Part shown: one piece after another, positions 8,343-14,167 of the stretch
Layout: each line of letters opens with the position of its first letter
Position numbering within the stretch: position 1 is the stretch's first letter
Assembly (NCBI GenBank): GCA_050942695.1
Contig: JBMNNU010000062.1
Span: forward strand, 1-14,167
From: JBMNNU01 sp050942695
GTDB lineage: Bacteria; Chloroflexota; UBA6077
Reading direction: 5' to 3'
DNA length: 14,167 nt
The notes under the pieces: model-generated
Database searches by the model: none
What the model saw: only the letters and a program-made list of their open reading frames with translations
What the model was told of the DNA's origin: nothing
Program-made: the position numbers and the translations under genes

Positions 8343-10139
8343 GTGTCGAGGCTTGCGAAATTAGCTGTCTTTACAACAATGCTCTTTGTTGTTGTCTCCA
8401 TAATAGCGGCATGTCAAGGGCAACCGGAGCCACCCCAATCCCAACATCCGACTGCTGTGACCAGCCAGCCCGAGGACACCCCTGAGGCAACTGCGGCCCC
8501 GGCAGCAGCAACGCAGCTTCCTATCTCGGCGCCAAAAAGCGCAGAGATGGATCCTGATCAAATATTCAGGGTTAGCATAGGCGGGGAGCCGCCTACATTA
8601 GACCCCAGTCTAGCCGCCTGGGATGCGTCCTACTCTGTGATAGAGTTGGTGTTTGAGGGGTTATTGAAGTTCGATGAAGAGCTGAATCTCCAACCTGCTA
8701 TTGCGAAAGAGGTCCCCTCGCAAGAAAACGGGGGTATCTCCGAAGATGGGAAAAGATACATTTTCAGACTGCGAACCGACGCCAAATTCAGCGATGGCAA
8801 AGCGGTAACCGCCAAAGATTTCGAATTCTCAATCAAACGGCTCCTCGACCCGTCCATCGCCGCGGCGTACGCCTCCTTCTACTATAGTATTGTCGGTGCT
8901 GAAGAATATAATAGCTCTAAGGAGAAAGACCCCGCGAGGTTGAAAGCCCTCAGAGATGCCGTGGGGGTCAAAGCCACAGACGACTACACACTTGAGATCC
9001 AACTTAAAGAGCCGCGGGCAAGCTTCTTACAGCTTACTGCACTATGGCCGACGGTCCCTCTTAGGGAGGATATTCTGAAGGACAACAGCCCACCAGATAA
9101 GGTCGATAAATGGACCGATGATCCCAAGACCTACGTAGGAACAGGGCCGTTCAAGCTGGCCGAATGGGTCCACCAGGACCACATCACCCTGGTGCCCAAC
9201 GAGCATTACTATGGGCCGAAGCCGAAATTGAAACAGATTGTGCTCTCCATGGTGGCCGATGCGCAGGCGGAGTACGCAGCTTTTTTGAACGGTGAGCGCG
9301 AGATCGGAAAAATCCCGACGGCGCTGTTCGAGCAGATAAAAAATGACCCTGCCTTGAGCAAACAGTTGGTTAGGATCCCCAGGCTCAGCACTGTCGCTCT
9401 AATGTTCAACCATCAACAGAAGCCCTTTGACAACGTTAAGGTGCGCCAAGCGCTTTCGACCGCTATCGACCGCGAAGCCCTGATCGATAAGGTGCAGCAA
9501 GGGGTAAACCAGCCAGCCTATAGCTGGATCCCTCAGGGGATGCCTGGCCACCAGCCCGATCTCGGACAACAGTACAAGCTAGATCCTGCTCGCGCGAAGC
9601 AGTTGCTGGCAGAAGCCGGCTATCCGGAAGGCCAGGGGCTACCGGAGATCACCCTGCAGTACCCCAATATGCGGAATAACCCGATCATGGCGCAGTTCCT
9701 TCAGGAGCAGTGGAAGGTGCACCTGGGGATCGACGTCACATTAGAGCCGATGGAGTCTAAGACCTTTTCCCAGGCTGTCATGAATGGGGAGTACATGATG
9801 GGGTTCATTGGGTGGAACGGCGATTACCCAGATCCGGACAACTGGCTTCCGGAACTGTTCCGGTCGGGAGCCGGCAACAATCTCACTAACTACAGCAATC
9901 CCGAATTCGATGATCTGGTTGGAAAAGCAGTCGGAGAGACCGACGAAAAGAAGCGGATGGATATGTGGGCTGAAGCTCAGCAGATGATCGTAGACGATGC
10001 AGTTATGGCATTCTTGATGCACCAGGAGTACTTCATACTGGTTCCTCCTTACGTTAATGATTTATTCGTGACGGCGATGGATGGTTCGGCGATACCTGGA
10101 CGTAGGTCTTTAGGCCAGGTATGGCTGACAAAGAAGTAG
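8343..10139 (+). CDS. ABC transporter substrate-binding lipoprotein, family 5 (oligopeptide/dipeptide-type)
   Basis: This is a 598-residue extracytoplasmic solute-binding protein of the OppA/DppA/MppA family (SBP_bac_5). It starts with a lipoprotein signal peptide: a basic start, a hydrophobic stretch at 8-22 and the lipobox IAAC with acylation at Cys24. A flexible Pro/Thr/Ala/Gln-rich linker follows to about residue 65, and the binding domain occupies about 72-595. Diagnostic segments are the opening GGEPPTLDPSL (80-90) and FRLRTDAKFSDGKAVTAKDF (141-160), then VRQALSTAIDREALID further on. Length matches the family once the linker is allowed for. The start is GTG with a strong AAGGAG. No permease or ATPase genes lie next to it, so it is an orphan component that must use a transporter encoded elsewhere or act as a sensor or scavenging binder. 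The ligand (peptide, nickel, glycan or other) cannot be read from sequence. Confidence 0.94.
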   Translation: MSRLAKLAVFTTMLFVVVSIIAACQGQPEPPQSQHPTAVTSQPEDTPEATAAPAAATQLPISAPKSAEMDPDQIFRVSIGGEPPTLDPSLAAWDASYSVIELVFEGLLKFDEELNLQPAIAKEVPSQENGGISEDGKRYIFRLRTDAKFSDGKAVTAKDFEFSIKRLLDPSIAAAYASFYYSIVGAEEYNSSKEKDPARLKALRDAVGVKATDDYTLEIQLKEPRASFLQLTALWPTVPLREDILKDNSPPDKVDKWTDDPKTYVGTGPFKLAEWVHQDHITLVPNEHYYGPKPKLKQIVLSMVADAQAEYAAFLNGEREIGKIPTALFEQIKNDPALSKQLVRIPRLSTVALMFNHQQKPFDNVKVRQALSTAIDREALIDKVQQGVNQPAYSWIPQGMPGHQPDLGQQYKLDPARAKQLLAEAGYPEGQGLPEITLQYPNMRNNPIMAQFLQEQWKVHLGIDVTLEPMESKTFSQAVMNGEYMMGFIGWNGDYPDPDNWLPELFRSGAGNNLTNYSNPEFDDLVGKAVGETDEKKRMDMWAEAQQMIVDDAVMAFLMHQEYFILVPPYVNDLFVTAMDGSAIPGRRSLGQVWLTKK

Positions 10140-10168
10140 TATTGCGTTACTATTGAATTAGCTATTTG

Positions 10169-10198
10169 GTGGGATTGGGGCTCATACTCCAATCCCAC
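10169..10198 (+). terminator. Hairpin after the lipoprotein gene, probable terminator
   Basis: GTGGGATTGG at 10169-10178 pairs perfectly with CCAATCCCAC at 10189-10198, giving a 10-bp stem with a 10-nt loop, 29 nt past the stop codon. The following tract is only ACTGTTT, so intrinsic termination may be partial. It could instead shield the 3' end or reduce expression of the downstream amidohydrolase. Confidence 0.5.
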
Positions 10199-10219
10199 AC
10201 TGTTTACTGAGATGGTACT

Positions 10220-11080
10220 ATGCTGATCGTAGATGCTCATACCCACATCTTCCCTCCGGAGGTGGCCCGGCATCGGGAGAGCTATTGTCAGACCGATCGC
10301 TTCTTCGGAGAGCTATATGCCAACCCCAGTGCGAAGATTGCCACCGCGGAAGACCTGATAGAAGAGATGGATGCTGCCGGGGTCGACATTTCAGTTATCT
10401 GCGGTTTCGGATGGGCCGATCACGATCTGTGTGTCACGCACAACGACTACCTGTTAGATAGTATAGCTCGCTACCCGGATCGTTTAGTGGCTCTTGTGGC
10501 GACCCAACCCCTCGCTGGGGATCGAGCGTTAGGTGAGATAGAGCGTTGCCTGGCGAAAGGGGCCAAGGGCGTAGGCGAACTGATGCCCGACGGGCAGGGT
10601 TACCAGTTGAGCGATATTCAAAGGATTGAAGTGCTCTTTCAGTTTGCGTCGGAGCATAGGTTTCCGATTATGACTCATGCTAGCGAGCCTGTTGGCCACT
10701 CCTACCCAGGTAAGGAGAGTGTGACGCCGGGAGCAATCTGGCCGCTCGTGCAGGCCTTCCCCGATGTTAAGCTGATCCTCGCCCATTGGGGCGGCGGCTA
10801 TCCCTTCTACGAGCTGATGCCGGAAGTGCGCAGGTTGTCGCGGAATGTTTATTATGATTCAGCAGCATCCTCCTACTTATATGCGCATCAGATATTTCGT
10901 CACGTTGGGGATATTGTCGGTTTTGAGAAAGTGCTGTGGGCAACCGATTTCCCCGTACTCAGGCAAACCCGTTTCTTACAGCGGATGGAGCAGTTGAGCC
11001 TGCCTCGAGACCAGCACGCAGCGGTAATCGGGGGAAACGCAACTCGCCTGTTCGGCCTCAGGCCTGATAGCGAGGAGTAG
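10220..11080 (+). CDS. Metal-dependent hydrolase, amidohydrolase-2 (TIM-barrel) family
   Basis: This 286-residue protein belongs to the amidohydrolase superfamily, amidohydrolase-2 branch, which includes ACMSD- and resorcylate-type decarboxylases and related hydrolases. Metal-site residues are visible in order: HxH on strand 1 in VDAHTHIF (His7, His9), His153 in MTHASEP, His189 in ILAHWGGGYP, and Asp243 in WATDFPV. All expected ligands are present, so it should be active. Length is normal for the family and no signal peptide is seen, so it is cytoplasmic. It follows the lipoprotein gene by 80 nt, with a hairpin between, and precedes thpR by 3 nt. A clear Shine-Dalgarno is missing before the ATG. 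Reaction and substrate cannot be assigned from sequence; hydrolysis or decarboxylation of a small ring or carboxylate compound is the family norm. Confidence 0.9.
   Translation: MLIVDAHTHIFPPEVARHRESYCQTDRFFGELYANPSAKIATAEDLIEEMDAAGVDISVICGFGWADHDLCVTHNDYLLDSIARYPDRLVALVATQPLAGDRALGEIERCLAKGAKGVGELMPDGQGYQLSDIQRIEVLFQFASEHRFPIMTHASEPVGHSYPGKESVTPGAIWPLVQAFPDVKLILAHWGGGYPFYELMPEVRRLSRNVYYDSAASSYLYAHQIFRHVGDIVGFEKVLWATDFPVLRQTRFLQRMEQLSLPRDQHAAVIGGNATRLFGLRPDSEE
11072..11077 (+). promoter_or_regulatory. Ribosome binding site of thpR inside the amidohydrolase gene
   Basis: GAGGAG overlaps the last codons of the upstream gene and stands six nt before ATG 11084. It supports both the thpR start and translational coupling. 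Confidence 0.7.
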
Positions 11081-11083
11081 CGT

Positions 11084-11695
11084 ATGGAAAACCAGGGCAA
11101 GCAGGAACACAAGCGCCGTCTGTTCGTGGCCATCGAGATAGCTGAAAGCTGGCGACAGGAGCTAGCGAGGATTCGACGTGAGTTGGAGCCTATCGGGGGC
11201 GCTGATCTCAAATGGGTACGCCCAGAGCTACTCCACATTACTATCGCCTTCCTGGGATATCAACCCGATGGATCGCTCCAACTCATCGAGAGCGCGTTGG
11301 TTGCGGCGAGCAAAGATGTATCCCCTTTCCGCATAACTCTGGGACGGCTCGGTTGCTTCGGGCAGCCTCACAATCTCAAGGTCCTATGGGTTGGTATAAC
11401 CGAAGTGCCGAAAGAGCTGCAGCAGTTGCACAGCTCAGTTTCCGCCCATCTCTCCAGTAAGGGCATCCCGTTCGATCGGAAACCTTTGGTGCCCCACATC
11501 ACCCTGGCGAGGGCGAGGCCATCCCTCCGTAAGGATACCTCTCAGCGGATCTACGGCAAATTTCAGGGGCTTAGCTTCTCCACACTTCCTCCAATCGACG
11601 TCACGGAGTTCGTGCTGATGGAGAGCCACCTCAGCCGCTTGGGGCCGGAATACCAGAAGCTGCGCCATTTTCCCCTAAGCCGAGATATGTTATAG
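11084..11695 (+). CDS. thpR: RNA 2',3'-cyclic phosphodiesterase (2H family)
   Basis: This 203-residue cytoplasmic protein belongs to the 2H phosphoesterase family (formerly 2'-5' RNA ligase, LigT). It hydrolyses RNA 2',3'-cyclic phosphate ends to 2'-phosphates. Both catalytic HxTx motifs are present: His51-Ile-Thr53 in LHITIAFLG and His138-Ile-Thr140 in PHITLARAR, spaced 87 residues apart as expected for two tandem halves. The start RLFVAIEI at 12-19 is the usual first strand. GAGGAG at 11072-11077, inside the end of the amidohydrolase gene, lies six nt before the ATG, so the two are probably co-translated. The biological target is uncertain even in well-studied members. Confidence 0.94.
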   Translation: MENQGKQEHKRRLFVAIEIAESWRQELARIRRELEPIGGADLKWVRPELLHITIAFLGYQPDGSLQLIESALVAASKDVSPFRITLGRLGCFGQPHNLKVLWVGITEVPKELQQLHSSVSAHLSSKGIPFDRKPLVPHITLARARPSLRKDTSQRIYGKFQGLSFSTLPPIDVTEFVLMESHLSRLGPEYQKLRHFPLSRDML

Positions 11696-11731
11696 TTCCT
11701 GCTTGCAATACTTCTGATTGGTCTCCTCGCA

Positions 11732-12520
11732 GTGACAGCTATCGCCATTGAGCCACCTGCTGTTGCAGGTCAAAAACCTTCAATAGACCTTGAGCTGGAT
11801 ATTCCAGCCTTTTCTGGGCCGTTGGCTCTCCTTTTGGAGTTGATCGAGCGTCGCAAACTCCCCATCACAGAGATCAGCATCGCTCAGGTAGCCGATCAGT
11901 ATCTGGAGAGGATGCGGCAACTTGTCGGGGTCGATCCGGAGATACTGGCGGATTTCCTTGTGATCGCGGCGAGGCTGCTGCTGCTGAAGTCGCGAGAGCT
12001 GCTGCCCTCGGCGCCGATCGAGGTTGACGAGCCGGACGTCGCGGCAGAACTGCAGCAGCGATTGCTCGAATACCGGATATTTCGTGAGGCCGCTGAACAG
12101 TTGCGCCAACTGGAGGAAAGCGACCGGAGAAGCTACACCCCTCAACCATCTGCAGGAGTGCCGCCGCGTCCAGAGCCGCCTCTGGGGCCGATCCCTCCCG
12201 AGGTGCTGAGAGCAGCTATGATCAGGATGTTGAAAGCCCTCCAGCGAAAACCGGAAGCCCTCGAGCTATCCCCGCAGGTCACCGTAGCGGACAGGATCGA
12301 GCACCTGATAGATCGTTTAACTTCGAAGGGCTCGGCCGTATTCTCTGAATTGGCCGGAGATACCGTTCATGAGATCGTGGCGACTTTTTTAGCCCTTCTC
12401 GAGCTGTTACGTCGCGGGATTATCTCAGCAGAGCAGGACGAGCCCTTTGCCGATATCCGCCTCTCCATGATTTGGAATGTACCCCCAGTCGAGGACGCTG
12501 TCCAACCTCTGATGGTGTAA
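11732..12520 (+). CDS. scpA: Segregation and condensation protein A
   Basis: This 262-residue protein is the kleisin subunit of the SMC-ScpAB condensin, which bridges SMC heads and helps chromosome organisation and segregation. The N-terminal SMC-binding helical part is clear: FSGPLALLLELIERRKLPI at 27-45, then AQVADQYLERM and ADFLVIAARLLLLKSRELLP at 73-92. A Pro-rich linker occupies about 136-156. The C-terminal winged helix lies at about 178-250 (VTVADRIEHLIDRL, then FLALLELLRRGII). Length is normal. The start is GTG without a good Shine-Dalgarno, 36 nt after thpR, so it probably depends on upstream translation. scpB, the usual partner gene, is not next to it; a PIN-domain remnant and convergent genes follow instead. 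Confidence 0.93.
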   Translation: MTAIAIEPPAVAGQKPSIDLELDIPAFSGPLALLLELIERRKLPITEISIAQVADQYLERMRQLVGVDPEILADFLVIAARLLLLKSRELLPSAPIEVDEPDVAAELQQRLLEYRIFREAAEQLRQLEESDRRSYTPQPSAGVPPRPEPPLGPIPPEVLRAAMIRMLKALQRKPEALELSPQVTVADRIEHLIDRLTSKGSAVFSELAGDTVHEIVATFLALLELLRRGIISAEQDEPFADIRLSMIWNVPPVEDAVQPLMV

Positions 12521-12530
12521 GATACCACGA

Positions 12531-12695
12531 TTGACTTTCGCAGCCGCACATATCAAGGCTCGCCATCCTATGTCTTACGCTGATGCCTTTGCCGCGGCAC
12601 TCGCTCAACGAGAGTCTGCTTCCCTGATCACCGGGGATCCGGAGTTTGAATCGGTGCAGGAGGTGATCCAGATCGAGTGGTTGGATAAGAGGTAA
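12531..12695 (+). pseudogene. Remnant of a VapC-like PIN-domain ribonuclease (C-terminal part only)
   Basis: Reading from TTG 12531 to the TAA at 12693-12695 gives about 54 residues with a recognisable PIN/VapC C-terminus: AAHIKARHPMSYADAFAAAL, then LITGDPEF and a closing IEWLDKR. In VapC toxins this region carries the third and fourth acidic metal ligands: the Asp of SYADA and the Asp of TGDPEF, both present here. The N-terminal half, with the first Asp and the following Glu, is absent because the frame meets a TGA inside scpA. No antitoxin gene is visible. It is therefore a decayed toxin gene or a leftover of a rearrangement downstream of scpA. Its last 68 bp lie antisense to the tail of the glycosyltransferase gene. 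An internal ATG at 12570 could express a shorter piece, but no ribosome site supports it. Confidence 0.7.
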
Positions 12696-13965
12696 GCGCA
12701 TTCTCCACAACCGGCGCCCATCTATCCCAACTCCAACGCGCTTGAACGTCCTTACGGGCGTTCTCACTCAACACCTGCCTTAGTGAACGGTCTTCCAGGA
12801 GAGATACGACAGCCTCTGCCATCATCTGAGGGGAATCTGGGTTGACGAGAACCCCTGTTCGACCGTCGGATATGTACTCGCACGCCTGGCCGACCGAGTC
12901 GGCCACGACCGGCACCCCGGCAGCAAGCAGATCGAGCATCTTCATGGGGCACTTGGACCGGTTGAGAAGCGTATCGTCCATAGGGTAAATAGCCACGTCC
13001 GCTGCGGCGAAGTAATCCGGTAGCTCTCTGGAAGGCACCCATCCGGCTAGGTGAAGGCTTTGATCGATGCCGCGATCCGCAGCAGCCTTTCTCAGCTCTT
13101 CATCCTCTCCCTCCAGTCCCCGCCCTACTACCAGCAGGAGCGCATCACCCCTTCTAGCTAGGATCTGCTCCAGAACATCTAGAACACGCTTTACCCCAAA
13201 TTCCACGAATCGGGTGTATAGCAACACGATGGGGCGTCTATCCCCTAAGGGTGCGAGCGAGCCGCCCGCGCTCCCAGGACTAGCCTGTCCATCCCCTGTA
13301 AGTGTGAATGGGCCGCTCGCGCTCCCAGGACTAGTTTGCTCATCCGCAAGGATGGAGTGTAGGTTTTTCCCGGTGGACGCTAGAAGGCCGGGAGAGGAGG
13401 CGGAGATAGCGTTGGGTAGGTAGATCGTTTCGGCTCTGCCGGTGCTCTTTATCAGCTCTGCCAGCTCGAGGCTAGCTACAGTAACGACATCGGCGTGCCT
13501 CAAGCACCAGGATTCCTGGGCGGCGATGAACCCTTTCAACCATCTCGGGATGGAGAACCGCTCGCTCCAGCCCCCTTTCCCCTCCCAGTCGTCGGTGTCT
13601 AGGGCGATCAACCCGTGGTACAACCGGAGGCGCCGAAGCCCTCGGAAGAGCGCCAGGATAGCCCCAGAGTAGGCTATGGGTTTGAAGCAGTACAACGCTT
13701 CTGGGCGCCACTCCCAGCAGTACCGAGCTAATTGCATCAGTTGCCATAGGTGGGAGAGACCACCTACGCGAAGCTTGGGATCAGCAAGCCGGATCTGAAC
13801 GCCCTCGATCTCTCGATGACCATCGCGATCTTCGCGGCAGCGAACTGGCAGCGCCATCTGGACTGCATGGCCGCGCTTAACCAAGGCCTGGGCTATCGGC
13901 AGAGCCCGAACAGCCATAGTCTGCTTTCCGCCCAGGCCAAAGTTACCAACGATCGCGATTCGCAT
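12628..13965 (-). CDS. Glycosyltransferase family 4 (GT-B fold)
   Basis: This 445-residue cytoplasmic or membrane-associated retaining glycosyltransferase has two Rossmann domains. The N-terminal domain opens with MRIAIVGNFGLGGKQTMAVR and ALVKRGH, the usual acceptor-side strand and helix. The C-terminal domain (about 244-425) has VLLYTRF (247-253) and the LVVGRG strand. Its donor-site segment, NRSKCPMKMLDLLAAGVPVV, is an SKCP variant in place of the more common EGFG...E motif. The linker at about 208-241 holds two 17-residue repeats. The last 22 residues are a low-complexity Thr/Ser/Pro tail encoded opposite the PIN remnant. The ATG at 13965 lies 6 nt after the glmS stop, so the two are likely co-transcribed. 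Role: addition of a sugar to a surface or envelope glycan; donor and acceptor are unknown. Confidence 0.9.
   Translation of the reverse strand: MRIAIVGNFGLGGKQTMAVRALPIAQALVKRGHAVQMALPVRCREDRDGHREIEGVQIRLADPKLRVGGLSHLWQLMQLARYCWEWRPEALYCFKPIAYSGAILALFRGLRRLRLYHGLIALDTDDWEGKGGWSERFSIPRWLKGFIAAQESWCLRHADVVTVASLELAELIKSTGRAETIYLPNAISASSPGLLASTGKNLHSILADEQTSPGSASGPFTLTGDGQASPGSAGGSLAPLGDRRPIVLLYTRFVEFGVKRVLDVLEQILARRGDALLLVVGRGLEGEDEELRKAAADRGIDQSLHLAGWVPSRELPDYFAAADVAIYPMDDTLLNRSKCPMKMLDLLAAGVPVVADSVGQACEYISDGRTGVLVNPDSPQMMAEAVVSLLEDRSLRQVLSENARKDVQARWSWDRWAPVVENALTSYPTTRSGSPPAPIQTPDPR
13240..13341 (-). repeat. Tandem 2 x 51-bp repeat inside the GT4 gene
   Basis: Units 13240-13290 and 13291-13341 are identical at 38 of 51 positions and share a perfect 17-nt core (13267-13283 and 13318-13334). 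The length is a multiple of three, so the frame is kept. The products are two 17-residue units at residues 208-224 and 225-241 with the common pattern D.Q.SPGSA.G and a final Gly. They fall between the two Rossmann domains, where extra length is tolerated. The base identity exceeds what the Gly/Ser/Ala/Pro composition alone would require, suggesting duplication of a short element. Confidence 0.8.
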
Positions 13966-13971
13966 AAAACC

Positions 13972-14167
13972 CTACTCGACAGTAACACTCTTTGCCAGGT
14001 TTCTCGGTTGGTCAACGTCACAGCCACGGTTCACAGCAGCGTAGTAGCTGAACAACTGCATGGGAATCACGTTGACGAAGGGTGATAGCAGCTCCGGTAC
14101 TTCAGGTACGTAGATGACCTCGTCTACGTGCTGCCGGATCTCTTCGTCCCCTTCCGTAGCGATGGCG
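13972..14167 (-). CDS. glmS: Glutamine-fructose-6-phosphate aminotransferase, C-terminal end (gene begins beyond the right edge)
   Basis: Only the last 64 codons and the TAG are in the window. They translate to the end of the second SIS (isomerase) domain of GlmS, including VIPMQLFSYYAAVNRGCDVD and the near-invariant terminal QPRNLAKSVTVE. This ending is diagnostic: it closes the fructose-6-phosphate site and carries the C-tail that contacts the glutaminase half. The full enzyme makes glucosamine-6-phosphate, the first step to UDP-GlcNAc for peptidoglycan and other glycans. The downstream GT4 gene starts 6 nt later, so the two may share a transcript. Nothing suggests damage in the visible part. 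Confidence 0.96.
   Translation of the reverse strand, partial: AIATEGDEEIRQHVDEVIYVPEVPELLSPFVNVIPMQLFSYYAAVNRGCDVDQPRNLAKSVTVE

Noticed and set aside
10140..10219. Attachment site or riboswitch between the lipoprotein and amidohydrolase genes
   Set aside because: Only one simple 10-bp stem is present, which is better explained as a terminator or 3'-end structure.
12531..12695. PIN fragment as an intact toxin gene of a VapBC pair
   Set aside because: The frame meets a stop inside scpA and lacks the N-terminal acidic residues, and no antitoxin-like gene is adjacent. It is reported as a remnant instead.
13750..14085. Plus-strand frame of 111 codons across the glmS-GT4 junction
   Set aside because: It is antisense to two well-supported genes, and its translation shows no domain.

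Overview
The window reads like an accessory-plus-housekeeping stretch of a bacterial chromosome, most likely from Chloroflexota. That guess rests on gene content and style: tandem GT39-like membrane glycosyltransferases carrying PA14 and NHL modules, a lipoprotein with a Pro/Thr/Ala-rich linker, a GT4 enzyme with an SKCP-type C-terminal motif, and an ScpA/ThpR/amidohydrolase cluster. No rRNA, tRNA, CRISPR array or intact insertion sequence was seen.

Left block (1-7918, minus strand). Three large polytopic membrane proteins, all with the Asp-Glu first-loop motif of the GT39/ArnT/PMT (GT-C) superfamily, lie head to tail. They are joined by a 16-nt overlap and a 4-nt gap, so they very probably form one operon. 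The first is a GT-C membrane domain followed by two PA14-like modules and a six-repeat NHL propeller. The second is GT-C plus two PA14-like modules. The third is a plain GT-C protein that runs off the left edge; it has no stop inside the window but is open for all 474 visible codons. They probably transfer sugars from a polyprenyl-phosphate carrier on the outer face of the membrane, with the C-terminal modules held outside the cell.

Centre (7919-8342). A divergent intergenic region holds two good plus-strand sigma70-like promoters, and a short inverted repeat flanks the proximal one.

Plus-strand block (8343-12520). An orphan family-5 (OppA/DppA-like) substrate-binding lipoprotein comes first and is followed by a hairpin. 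After it come a metal-dependent amidohydrolase of the amidohydrolase-2 family, an RNA 2',3'-cyclic phosphodiesterase (ThpR) and the condensin subunit ScpA, closely spaced. No transporter permease and no scpB follow.

Right block (12531-14167). Between scpA and the convergent minus-strand genes lies the C-terminal third of a VapC-like PIN domain, apparently a gene remnant. Its end overlaps, antisense, the tail of a GT4 glycosyltransferase. That enzyme carries a 2 x 51-bp tandem repeat in its interdomain linker and lies 6 nt downstream of glmS, of which only the last 64 codons are in the window. The glmS-GT4 pair and the left block both point to cell-surface glycan synthesis.
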